Origin: JAVBLV01 sp031553195
GTDB lineage: Bacteria > Bacteroidota > Bacteroidia > Bacteroidales > P3
NCBI GenBank assembly: GCA_031553195.1
Contig: JAVBLV010000026.1
Location: forward strand, 1 to 64,000
DNA: 64,000 bases
Direction of reading: 5' to 3'
The position numbers and the translations under genes are program-made. The notes under the pieces are model-generated. The model made no database searches. It was not told the DNA's origin and worked only from the letters and a program-made list of their open reading frames with translations. Below are positions 44,479 through 52,921 of this stretch, one piece after another (position 1 is the first letter of the stretch; each line of letters opens with the position of its first letter).

Positions 44479-45954
44479 ATGAAATCTACTCATTCCGTAA
44501 TTTTCAAAGATATTCTTTGGTATTTCATAGGCAGTATTATCCCTTTACTGGTCGGACTATTAAAATCGCCTATTTACACCCGCGTTTTCTCGACCGAGGA
44601 TTTCGGAGCATACACATTGACTATTAGTATATTCAGCTACCTATCCATCATTTGTTATTCATGGATTGTAAGTTGCGTTTTCCGGTATTATTATCAATAT
44701 AAAAAAAGGAATGAGATTCACCGGTTATATTCGAATCTATTATTCCTCTATTTGCTTTTTTCCGGAATTGTTTTATTATTTTCTTTTATTTGGTTTTTTT
44801 TCGCGGATAACGAACTCATTCGCCGGTTGATTCTTTTATGTTCTCTGCAATTTCTCACTTCTGAATTATTATCGCTTTTTTTTGTAAGACCCCGTTTAGA
44901 AGGCAGGACATTTTATTATAATTTCATCCAGTCCATTCGCGCCTTTGGAAGTTTCGGATTGCTTTTGCTTCTTACTTTTGTATTTCATTTTGGGATAGAA
45001 GCTTATTTAATCAGTAACATCGCGTTTAATATCTTCTTTATTTTATGCATTGTTTTGCCGGATTGCATTAAATTGAAATTGAACCCGTCATTCGTTAATA
45101 AACTGGATTTGAATACTTTTCTGGGATTTGGAAAAATCGGACTTGTAATTAATATTTGCATAGCGCTTTTGGTTTCCTTCGACCGGATTTTAATTGAATT
45201 CTTTACAGGTTTACATGAAGTGGGAATTTACGGACAGAACTACAATATCGCCCAAATAACAATTGCCTTATTGATTCAAGTGTATTGTTCATCATTAAAT
45301 CCTCACTTATTTAATTTATTGGATGAAAAGCCGCCTTCGCTAAGAGATAATCTTTACGGATATTTCAAAATTTACTTTTTCTGCTTTGCTCCCATCACAT
45401 TGTATTTTGTATTATATGCAAAAAACATCGCTCATGTCATGCTTGGCGAGGAATTCCGCACGGGATACCAGATTATTTTCTGGGCAGCCATAGCCGAATT
45501 TATTAATGGTCTTTGTTTTTTAACTATTTCCAAACTTAAATTTGCCAATCAATTCCGGTTATTGTCAGGAACTTTTATTGCCGCGGTAATTATCAATGTC
45601 GGACTGAATCTTATTTGTATCCCTATTTTCGGATACAAAAGCGCAGCCATAACCACCGTGGTCGCCTATATATTTTTGTTCGTTACATTCACCTTCAAAG
45701 ACGATGCTTATTCTGTTTTTTCTTTGCTCAAAAATCGGAAATTCAAATTTTGTATTGCTTTGTTGCTTGGACAATCAATAGTTCATTTATTTTCGGCAAG
45801 CCGCAATTTACCTCAGTCTTATTACATTACCGAAGGCGTTCTATTTGCAGCTATGTACGCCGCTATTGCCATACGTTATAAATGGATTGATTTCGGTTCC
45901 ATCCACGTACAGCCAAGAACAACATCTACTAAAGACAATATTAATAATGCATAG
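44479..45954 (+). CDS. Wzx-like polysaccharide flippase
   Basis: A 491-aa inner-membrane transporter of the MOP/PST superfamily (polysaccharide biosynthesis protein). About 12-14 TM helices are visible; the N-terminus KDILWYFIGSIIPLLVGLLK and the STEDFGAYTLTISIFSYLS motif are typical. Such proteins flip undecaprenyl-linked oligosaccharides or teichuronic-type lipids. It overlaps the next gene by 8 bases (atgcatag), so the two are translationally coupled, hinting at a shared glycan pathway. Confidence 0.9.
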   Translation: MKSTHSVIFKDILWYFIGSIIPLLVGLLKSPIYTRVFSTEDFGAYTLTISIFSYLSIICYSWIVSCVFRYYYQYKKRNEIHRLYSNLLFLYLLFSGIVLLFSFIWFFFADNELIRRLILLCSLQFLTSELLSLFFVRPRLEGRTFYYNFIQSIRAFGSFGLLLLLTFVFHFGIEAYLISNIAFNIFFILCIVLPDCIKLKLNPSFVNKLDLNTFLGFGKIGLVINICIALLVSFDRILIEFFTGLHEVGIYGQNYNIAQITIALLIQVYCSSLNPHLFNLLDEKPPSLRDNLYGYFKIYFFCFAPITLYFVLYAKNIAHVMLGEEFRTGYQIIFWAAIAEFINGLCFLTISKLKFANQFRLLSGTFIAAVIINVGLNLICIPIFGYKSAAITTVVAYIFLFVTFTFKDDAYSVFSLLKNRKFKFCIALLLGQSIVHLFSASRNLPQSYYITEGVLFAAMYAAIAIRYKWIDFGSIHVQPRTTSTKDNINNA

Positions 45955-47593
45955 AACGAGATTCTTTTTATCAGGGGCTATTATTTGTTTGCTGCTGGGA
46001 ATAACCGTTAAATTGGTTTTAAAACCTAAATACGAGAATTGGCAGTCAAAATTGCTTTCTATAAATAAAAACGGAGATTTAATATATCATCCGGACGACG
46101 ACGGATTTATACTTCCTGATTTCAGCCATGCCGGATATAAAGGCGGAGGAATTCCGCTTCCTGATGTTCCTGTAATAAAGATTATTTCCGCGCAAGAAGG
46201 CGATAATACTTTTTACATTCAAACAATGATTGATTCGATAGGCATGCTGCCGAAAGATTCCAATGGCTTCAGAGGCGCTTTGTTGTTGAACGCCGGCAGA
46301 TATGAAATTTATGGGAGTATTCATCTAAAATATGACGGGGTTGTCTTAAGAGGCGTTAGCGGTAACGACGATCCTTCTGATAATACAATTATCTATGCAA
46401 GAGGAAATAATCCTGTTCAACGAGACGTAATTGTTTTGGGCGCCGATTCTTTAATAACCGGCGAAAAAAAGCGATATCAATTTCAATATAAAATTACTAG
46501 TCCGTCGGTAGCCGTCGGTAGCCTTTCTTTTCCTATTGAAAATTTAGATTCTTTAGATATAGGAGATCAGATCATTATTTATCACCCTTGCACATCTCAT
46601 TGGCTTGAAAAAATCAATTACGGGGGCGTTCCCGCTCCTTCGAAAGGGGAACCTGACGAACGCTGGAAAGAGAATATGTTGCCGATTGTTTATAACCGGT
46701 ACATTACAAACATAGAAAACAATACTCAAACAATTACAATTGACGCGCCCGTTTTTTATACGTTAAATACGACATTGTCTCCGGCATACATCTACAAACC
46801 TGATATGGACGGAACCATTCGTCAGGTTGGGATTGAAAATTTACGTATTGAAATAGAAACTTCCGGAGAAACCGACGAAAACCATGCTTGGCAGGCTATT
46901 CGTTTAAGATCGGTAGAAAACGTATGGGTGCGGAATTGTACCCTGCTCCACTTCGGACAATCGGGAATTATTACGGAAGCGACGACCCGGACGACCATAG
47001 AAAATTGCTCGTCTATTGATCCTGTGAGCGTTATTACGGGCGAAAGGAGATACAATTTTAATACCTCTGTTTATTCTCAGTTGATTTTATTTAAAAGTTG
47101 CTATGCCCGCAACGGACGGCATAATTACATTTCTAACGGAACTTCGACCGCTTCGGGAAATGTATTTTTGCGATGCATTTCCGAAGGATCGTACGAAGCG
47201 ACGGAAGGACATAGGAAATGGACGCATGGGATGCTCTTTGATAACTATAAGGAAATTCATTTGCGCCCAATTGAAGGTTGGCGAAAGTGGGCGTATCGTT
47301 CCCGTTTTGTGTTGGGATTGTATAACAGGGAAGATATCGGAACCGGGCATGGTTGGTCTGCCGTACAATCCGTTCTTTGGAATTGCGATGTGGATAAGAA
47401 TAAAGGGAAGATTGTAGCGCAAAAACCGCCTACTTCACAGAATTATGCCATTGGTTGTATTGCAAGAGATATTAACGGACGAAAATCATTTACTTCAAGG
47501 TATAAAAAAGGGTACGTTGAGGGGAAGAACAAACCTTTTCTTCAGCCTGCTTCTCTTTATGAAGCTCAATTGGAGCACAGAATTAAAAAATAA
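45947..47593 (+). CDS. Exported parallel beta-helix protein
   Basis: A 548-aa protein with an N-terminal hydrophobic anchor (RTRFFLSGAIICLLLGITVK). The body reads as a right-handed parallel beta-helix of pectate-lyase/glycosyl-hydrolase type: DGVVLRGVSGNDDPSDNTII, IRLRSVENVWVRNCTLLHFG, SGIITEATTRTTIENCSS and SGNVFLRCISEGSYEA. The specific activity is unclear; glycan lyase or epimerase are options. ATG 45947 lies within the flippase stop region and gives a membrane anchor; longer forms lack one. The coupling suggests it acts on the exported polysaccharide. Confidence 0.78.
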   Translation: MHRTRFFLSGAIICLLLGITVKLVLKPKYENWQSKLLSINKNGDLIYHPDDDGFILPDFSHAGYKGGGIPLPDVPVIKIISAQEGDNTFYIQTMIDSIGMLPKDSNGFRGALLLNAGRYEIYGSIHLKYDGVVLRGVSGNDDPSDNTIIYARGNNPVQRDVIVLGADSLITGEKKRYQFQYKITSPSVAVGSLSFPIENLDSLDIGDQIIIYHPCTSHWLEKINYGGVPAPSKGEPDERWKENMLPIVYNRYITNIENNTQTITIDAPVFYTLNTTLSPAYIYKPDMDGTIRQVGIENLRIEIETSGETDENHAWQAIRLRSVENVWVRNCTLLHFGQSGIITEATTRTTIENCSSIDPVSVITGERRYNFNTSVYSQLILFKSCYARNGRHNYISNGTSTASGNVFLRCISEGSYEATEGHRKWTHGMLFDNYKEIHLRPIEGWRKWAYRSRFVLGLYNREDIGTGHGWSAVQSVLWNCDVDKNKGKIVAQKPPTSQNYAIGCIARDINGRKSFTSRYKKGYVEGKNKPFLQPASLYEAQLEHRIKK

Positions 47594-47629
47594 CGCGTAA
47601 CGCCGGCCTGTATTTATTGACGCTATTTA

Positions 47630-47791
47630 AGAGGTTGTCTGGAAATTTTTCTATGAAGCATTTTGAATCTAAAAATGCTCTTTTTTGTCGGAATTTTTAC
47701 CAAATAGCGCTATTATTCTTGAAAAATCCCGCCTGCAAAATCACTATTTTTATCTCTTAAAATCTTTTCCATAAAAATTTAAACGACCTCT
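47630..47791. repeat. ~160-bp palindromic repeat, copy 2
   Basis: Ends agaggttgt and cgacctct are inverted repeats; the interior is nearly identical to copies at 9430-9588 and 61553-61714. It sits between two convergent genes and overlaps the stop codon of the solenoid-protein gene by two bases. Confidence 0.85.
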
Positions 47792-48200
47792 AAAACTTCA
47801 TCCTATACCAAAATGTATTTTCTTTGGCTTGAATTCTCAGTACCGTATTAATTTCTTTGGCCAACAAAATAAAAATTCCCAATTGGTTCTCTCTCAACCA
47901 TTGTAAACTTTCTTCATTTTTTCTGCAAGCTTCAGAAAAATGAATCAATACAGGATCGTTATATTCTTTCATCCATTCCACGGCTTTTTCTTCTCCGTCA
48001 ATGGCATTACTTAAAACGCCCAATACGCCGTAATCATGCGCAAAAAGCCACCGCAACGCTTCCTCATCTCCGCGAATGGCATTGGAAAAAGCGGCCAATT
48101 CGGGGTATCCATTATCTAAAAGCCACTTAAACATTTCTTTGTCCCCTTGTATGGAAACAAGTAAGGCTGTTAATATTTTAGGATCGTAGTCTTGTAACAT
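47790..48200 (-). CDS. Small alpha-solenoid repeat protein
   Basis: A 136-aa soluble protein made of about four ~33-residue repeats with the pattern (A/G)xxGDxExxxWLxxxGYxxLAxxSNAI, for example GDKEMFKWLLDNGYPELAAF and GDEEALRWLFAHDYGVLGVL. This resembles ankyrin/SEL1-like helical solenoids and I recall similar Bacteroidales hypothetical proteins. It likely mediates a protein contact; no function is known. Start 48200 gives MLQDYDPKILTALL; longer frames begin in AT-rich sequence. Its stop codon lies in a repeat element. Confidence 0.65.
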   Translation of the reverse strand: MLQDYDPKILTALLVSIQGDKEMFKWLLDNGYPELAAFSNAIRGDEEALRWLFAHDYGVLGVLSNAIDGEEKAVEWMKEYNDPVLIHFSEACRKNEESLQWLRENQLGIFILLAKEINTVLRIQAKENTFWYRMKF

Positions 48201-48395
48201 AGTAGTGAAAAATGAAAAGTAAAACATGAAAAGTAAAAAACAATAATTCACTTTTCATGTTTCGCCATTCACACCTTAGGGTTTTTTATCTTTGCATTTA
48301 ATTTATTTAAAAGGAAATACGAGAATAGGAAATAAGGAAATCTCTTATAATATCATTTCCTATCCAAACCCTCTTATTGTCTCATTTACTTATAT
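48201..48395. other. AT-rich spacer
   Basis: Between the solenoid gene and the pheT stop codon. Contains a short inverted pair (catgaaaagt / acttttcatg) and, on the plus strand, a TATCTTTG box (48287-48294) with no downstream gene. No CDS supported. Confidence 0.45.
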
Positions 48396-50864
48396 TTAGC
48401 TTCTTATTTTTGCATCTAACTTTTCGTCAAACATTTTTATCAGTTTATTCATTACCGAATCTATTTGCTTGTCTGTAAGGGTCTTTTCCTCGTCTTGAAG
48501 AACGAAACTCAAAGCGTAAGATCTTTTTCCGGTTCCGATTTTGTCTCCTTCGTAAATATCAAATACGCTTACGCTTTTCAGCAAGCGTTTTTCGGTTTCA
48601 TAAGCAAGTTTCTCCAATTCGGAAAACGAGAGCTTTTTGTCGACAACCAAAGCTAAATCGCGACGAACTTCGGGATATTTCGGCAAACCCCTGTATTCTA
48701 TTTCCTTCGAAGGCAAATTCTTCAAAAGTAAATCCCAATGGATTTCGGCATAAAATACCTCCTGCTTGATTCCAAATACCTGCAATGTTTTTTTTTCCAA
48801 GGAACCGACAGATGCAATGGTCTTCTTACTATCTTTATGCACAAATTCTATTCCATAATTATAAAAATGTTGGGTTGCAGGTTGCTCGTCGAATTTCCAA
48901 TATTCGATACGTAAACGTTTAAAGATATTTTCAACATATGCCTTTAGGTAATAAAAATCCGTTTTTTCCGACGGGATTTTCCAATTTTCAGGCGTCTGCA
49001 AACCTGTGGATAGAAGCATTAACCGTCTTTCTTCTTTATACTTTTTGGTGACTTCCGCTTGTTTTTGCGCGGGATTGAAAAAATAAGCTTTTCCAAACTC
49101 ATACAATTTTTGATTGGCAATTTTTCTATTCAAATTATGGGCAATGCTTTCCAATCCCCCGTAAAGCAAAGTCTGTCTCATCACGCTCAGATCCCTGCTC
49201 AAAGGATTCAATATTTTTACCAAGGCATTTGAGTCAAAGTCCGGATTTTCCTCATAATAATCTATTTTCGTTAACGAGTTATTCATAATTTCATCAAATC
49301 CGTTGGCCGACAAATAATCCGATACAACATTCTGGATTTTTTCCGTATCCGGCTTAGGCGTATAAGATAAACAGGAATTTAATTTTTCGCCGATCTCAAC
49401 ATTGTTATATCCGTATATGCGCAGGATTTCCTCTATCAAATCGCATTCGCGGGTAACGTCTACTTTATTGGTAGGAATGCTCACTTCCAAGATTCCGCTC
49501 TTTTCCGAAAGGATGTTCATTTCCAATGACTTCAAAATGGTCTTTACGGTTTCTTCAGGAATGTATTTTCCAACCAATTTCTCCATTCGTTGATAGGACA
49601 GTTCAATCGTTTTATTCTCAATTGGATGCGGGTAAACATCTATTATTTCGGAAGAAACTACGCCTCCGGCAAGTTCTTTTATCAGAAGAACCGCCCGTTT
49701 CAATGCAACGATGGTAACATTCGGATCGCATCCCCTTTCGTAACGGAAAGAAGCATCGGTTTTTAGTCCATGTAATTTAGATGTTTTCCGTATGCTGACC
49801 GGATCAAAATACGCGCTTTCGATAAAAATATTTTTTGTTTGTTCCGTAACGCCCGACTGTATGCCGCCAAATATGCCGGCGATGCACATTCCGCCCTGCG
49901 TATTGCAAATCATTAATTCCGTCCCCGAAAGTTCGCGTTCTACATTATCCAGAGTCGTAAACTTGGTTCCTTTAGGCAGTTTTTTGACGACAATCGTATT
50001 TCCAATGATTTTATCTGCGTCAAAAGCATGCAGAGGTTGCCCAAATTCCATCAAAATGAAATTGGTAATATCCACTACATTATTAATAGGGCGAATTCCA
50101 ATGGATTGAAGCTTGTTTTTTAACCAGGCAGGAGATTCTTTTACCGTTATTCCCGAAACCGTCAATCCGGAATACCGCGGGCAATCTTCTTCTGATTCTA
50201 CTTTGATTTCAATTGGCAGGGAATGATTATCTACCTTAAAGGCGCCGGTTTCAGGATATTTTAATTGAAGGGCTTCATTTTGTCGAGTATTCAAAACTGC
50301 AACCAAATCCCGCGCTACGCCTATGTGCGAAGCCGCATCGGAACGATTTGGGGTCAAGCCGATTTCGAATACATTATCTTCTTCAATATTGAAATATTCT
50401 TTGGCCGGCATTCCAATTCCGGCATTCGCATCCAACACCATAATTCCGTCATGCGAAGTTCCCAGATTCAACTCATCCTCTGCGCAAATCATGCCTTCCG
50501 AAACAGCGCCGCGAATTTTGGATTTTTTTATTTCAAAAAATTCCGTGTCGGAAGTCCAAATTTTTGTCCCTACTGTCGCTACCGCCACTTTTTGTCCTGT
50601 CGCCACATTCGGCGCGCCGCAAACAATATTTAAAAATTCAGGTAAACCGATATCCACAGTCGTAATGCTCAACCTATCCGCGTCGGGATGCTTCTCACAA
50701 GTTTTTACCTCTCCTATTACAACGCCTTCCAAACCGCCTTTTACGCTTTCCACCTTCTCGATTCCTTCTACTTCCAAACCGCAAAAAGTAAGCGCTTCTG
50801 CAATTGCTACAGGCGTCTGACCGGTACTTACATAATTTCTAAGCCAGTTATAAGATATTTTCAT
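48396..50864 (-). CDS. pheT: Phenylalanyl-tRNA synthetase beta subunit
   Basis: Large subunit (822 aa) of the alpha2-beta2 phenylalanine tRNA ligase. Recognisable blocks are the N-terminal KISYNWLRNYV, the EMAP/tRNA-binding domain (about 40-150, VIGEVKTCEKHPDADRL and NIVCGAPNVATGQKVAVA), the B3/4 editing domain, B5 (PTNKVDVTRECDLIEEILRI), and the C-terminal FDX-ACB domain (YPEVRRDLALVVDKKLSF). Its partner pheS is not in the window, as is usual in Bacteroidota where the two genes are apart. The 5' side carries a hairpin leader also found at a glycosyltransferase gene. Confidence 0.96.
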   Translation of the reverse strand: MKISYNWLRNYVSTGQTPVAIAEALTFCGLEVEGIEKVESVKGGLEGVVIGEVKTCEKHPDADRLSITTVDIGLPEFLNIVCGAPNVATGQKVAVATVGTKIWTSDTEFFEIKKSKIRGAVSEGMICAEDELNLGTSHDGIMVLDANAGIGMPAKEYFNIEEDNVFEIGLTPNRSDAASHIGVARDLVAVLNTRQNEALQLKYPETGAFKVDNHSLPIEIKVESEEDCPRYSGLTVSGITVKESPAWLKNKLQSIGIRPINNVVDITNFILMEFGQPLHAFDADKIIGNTIVVKKLPKGTKFTTLDNVERELSGTELMICNTQGGMCIAGIFGGIQSGVTEQTKNIFIESAYFDPVSIRKTSKLHGLKTDASFRYERGCDPNVTIVALKRAVLLIKELAGGVVSSEIIDVYPHPIENKTIELSYQRMEKLVGKYIPEETVKTILKSLEMNILSEKSGILEVSIPTNKVDVTRECDLIEEILRIYGYNNVEIGEKLNSCLSYTPKPDTEKIQNVVSDYLSANGFDEIMNNSLTKIDYYEENPDFDSNALVKILNPLSRDLSVMRQTLLYGGLESIAHNLNRKIANQKLYEFGKAYFFNPAQKQAEVTKKYKEERRLMLLSTGLQTPENWKIPSEKTDFYYLKAYVENIFKRLRIEYWKFDEQPATQHFYNYGIEFVHKDSKKTIASVGSLEKKTLQVFGIKQEVFYAEIHWDLLLKNLPSKEIEYRGLPKYPEVRRDLALVVDKKLSFSELEKLAYETEKRLLKSVSVFDIYEGDKIGTGKRSYALSFVLQDEEKTLTDKQIDSVMNKLIKMFDEKLDAKIRS

Positions 50865-50930
50865 CTATTTATTTTTTATTTTGATAGTTTCGTCAGGGTG
50901 TGACTTTAAGTCACGCCCTGACTTATAATC
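50865..50930 (-). promoter_or_regulatory. Hairpin leader of pheT
   Basis: A near-perfect palindrome (50892-50922, gtcaggg...ccctgac, one mismatch in 15 bp) ends 27 bases before the ATG and is followed by an A/T-rich tract. An equivalent element with conserved flanks precedes the glycosyltransferase at 37344 at the same distance. It is not a typical T-box or trp-like attenuator. Confidence 0.5.
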
Positions 50931-50980
50931 ATTCGCACCGCTTCTTATGTTCTACAATAACTAAGAGGATTATTCAATTA

Positions 50981-51020
50981 AGAGGTTATTCAAATTTCCG
51001 GAAAAATTTAAACAACCTCT
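50981..51020. repeat. 40-bp miniature of the ~160-bp repeat
   Basis: Two 20-base inverted arms, agaggttattcaaatttccg and gaaaaatttaaacaacctct, correspond to the outer ends of the ~160-bp repeat with the interior missing. It lies between tnaA and the pheT leader and could act as a terminator hairpin for tnaA. Confidence 0.7.
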
Positions 51021-51085
51021 TAAAAACGAGCCAAAGTCAGGGATTTATTTTTATTAGAAATTAATCCCCCCAATAATCTCAACTT

Positions 51086-52459
51086 TTACGCGCGTTCTAA
51101 TTGCACGGTAAAATGTCTCATTAATTCAGCTTCCCATTTTATTTTCATTCCGCTGGAAATAGAATCTCTTCTGTCGAAAACATTCTTCAATGCCACGGCA
51201 ATCACATCCATATGGTTGTTCGTATAAACGCGACGAGGAATTGCCAAGCGAAGAAGATCCAAACCTCCAAAACGGTTTTCGCGGGTAACGGGATCGCGGT
51301 CGGCCAATATGTATCCGATTTCACATCCCCGTATGCCTGCCTCAAGATACAATTCCACCGTCAATGTTTGAGCGGGAAATTCTTCTTTCGGAACTTTTGT
51401 CAAAACTTTTCTTGCATCGACAAAAATAGCATGTCCGCCTGCAGGGCGTTGATAAGGGATTCCGAACTCGTCCAATCTCGAAGCAAGATATTCTACCTGA
51501 CGTATACGCGTTTCCAGATTTTCGAATTCGGTATTTTCATCCAAACCAACAGCCAATGCATTCATATCGCGACCATTCATTCCGCCGTAAGTGAGATAGC
51601 CCTCGTACTGGATACAAAAACCTTTAGCTCCTTCGTACCAATCCTTCAAATTAGTGGCAATAAATCCGCCCATATTTACAATCCCGTCTTTCTTTGCGCT
51701 CATCGTCATACCGTCGGCGAGGGCAAACGTTTCCTTCACAATTTCTTTGATTGATTTATTTGCATACCCTTCTTCACGCATTTTTATAAAATATGCATTT
51801 TCTGCAAAACGGGCAGAATCGAATAATACCGGTTTTTTATACTTATGGGCAATGGCGCGGACTTCCTTCATGTTTTTCATCGAAACAGGCTGTCCTCCAG
51901 CGGTATTATTTGTAATGGTAACAATTATAAAAGGAATTTTATCGTGGTGTTCCGCTAATGCTTTTTCCAATTTCTGAGGACAAACATTCCCTTTGAAAGG
52001 GATTTCCAACTGGGTATCTTTAGCCTCGTCGATTGTGCAATCCAAGGCAATTGCTTTACGGGCTTCGATATGTCCCTTGGTTGTATCGAAATGAGAATTT
52101 CCGGGAATGATATCGCCCGGTTTCACAAGATAGGAAAACAAAACATTCTCGGCTGCGCGTCCTTGGTGAGTCGGGATAACATATTCATAACCTGTCAATT
52201 CCGTGATTTTATTTTTAAGATTTGTGAACGAAGTAGCGCCGGCATAACTTTCATCTCCCATCATAAGGGCCGCCCACTGGCGATCGGACATAGAACCTGT
52301 TCCCGAATCGGTAATAAGGTCTATGTACACTTTATCCGAAGATAATTGAAAAACATTATAATGAGCTTCTTTCAACCATTTTTCGCGTTCTTTTCTTGTG
52401 CTTTTGCGAATAGGTTCCACCATCTTGATTTTCCAAGATTCTGCAAATGGTAATTCCAT
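51086..52459 (-). CDS. tnaA: Tryptophanase
   Basis: PLP-dependent beta-eliminating lyase (457 aa) that splits L-tryptophan to indole, pyruvate and ammonia. Signatures are DSGTGSMSDRQWAALMMGDE, PTHQGRAAENVLF, TNNTAGGQPVS, VLFDSARFAENAYFI and the Schiff-base lysine within TMSAKKDG. The sequence matches, from memory, the Porphyromonas gingivalis tryptophanase more closely than tyrosine phenol-lyase. It would make this organism an indole producer. A predicted promoter lies near 52657 and a possible leader peptide lies between it and the start codon. No tnaB-type permease is adjacent. Confidence 0.93.
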   Translation of the reverse strand: MELPFAESWKIKMVEPIRKSTRKEREKWLKEAHYNVFQLSSDKVYIDLITDSGTGSMSDRQWAALMMGDESYAGATSFTNLKNKITELTGYEYVIPTHQGRAAENVLFSYLVKPGDIIPGNSHFDTTKGHIEARKAIALDCTIDEAKDTQLEIPFKGNVCPQKLEKALAEHHDKIPFIIVTITNNTAGGQPVSMKNMKEVRAIAHKYKKPVLFDSARFAENAYFIKMREEGYANKSIKEIVKETFALADGMTMSAKKDGIVNMGGFIATNLKDWYEGAKGFCIQYEGYLTYGGMNGRDMNALAVGLDENTEFENLETRIRQVEYLASRLDEFGIPYQRPAGGHAIFVDARKVLTKVPKEEFPAQTLTVELYLEAGIRGCEIGYILADRDPVTRENRFGGLDLLRLAIPRRVYTNNHMDVIAVALKNVFDRRDSISSGMKIKWEAELMRHFTVQLERA

Positions 52460-52507
52460 AATGAATTATGATTTTAAGAAATTAATAACTTGATAATGAT
52501 AAAATAA

Positions 52508-52609
52508 TTAAAATACAAAACCTGAAAGAAAGATAAGTTGGAACTTATCGCGGTCTTTTAAATTCAGAAAAGTATCGAAAAAGAAGTTGTTATACTGTCT
52601 ATTTTTCAT
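52508..52609 (-). CDS. Candidate tnaA leader peptide (33 aa)
   Basis: A short frame between the predicted tnaA promoter and the tnaA ATG: starts MKNRQYNNFFFDTF, ends FLSGFVF, stop at 52508-52510. It begins about 40 nt after the expected transcription start and ends 48 nt before tnaA, a TnaC-like placement. It is rich in Phe/Tyr but contains no Trp, so it is not a standard TnaC. In AT-rich DNA a frame of this length can arise by chance; functional status is speculative. Confidence 0.3.
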   Translation of the reverse strand: MKNRQYNNFFFDTFLNLKDRDKFQLIFLSGFVF

Positions 52610-52656
52610 TCCGTACCAAATAAGTTTGAGTTGAATAAGCTTGAAAAATATTGCAA

Positions 52657-52664
52657 CAAAGGTA
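52657..52664 (-). promoter_or_regulatory. -7 promoter box for tnaA
   Basis: Reads TACCTTTG on the minus strand, a perfect TAnnTTTG match. It implies a ~190-nt 5' leader for tnaA, long enough for regulatory structure; a small palindrome gataag...cttatc lies at 52532-52549. Confidence 0.6.
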
Positions 52665-52921
52665 GGAATTTTTTTGATTCTTCTTTACTTTTGCTCATTA
52701 ATTGGAATTACTTTTTATACGCAATGTTATATTTTTCAGCCAAAATATCCTGACTTCTTTCAAGTCATCGGACGAAAAATATTAAGAATGAAAAACGAGA
52801 AATCTGTTTTAACGATGGATTATGAATATTTTTGTTTGCTATTTCATTAAAAATTCATCATTCTCAATTCTCAATTTTCAATTCTCCACTAAAAACACAT
52901 AAAAAACGCCTCAGATTCAAA

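Noticed and set aside
48287..48294. TATCTTTG promoter-like box on the plus strand
   Set aside because: No plus-strand gene follows before the 3' end of pheT; may be a relic or chance match, so not listed as a promoter.
51086..52459. Tyrosine phenol-lyase instead of tryptophanase
   Set aside because: Sequence blocks (DSGTGSMSDRQW, IPTHQGRAAENVLFSYL, GCEIGYILADRDPVT) fit Bacteroidales tryptophanase better than TPL.
52641..52850. Plus-strand frame beginning with TTG and a hydrophobic stretch
   Set aside because: It runs antisense across the predicted tnaA promoter, lacks a ribosome-binding site and has no recognisable family; taken as chance in AT-rich DNA.
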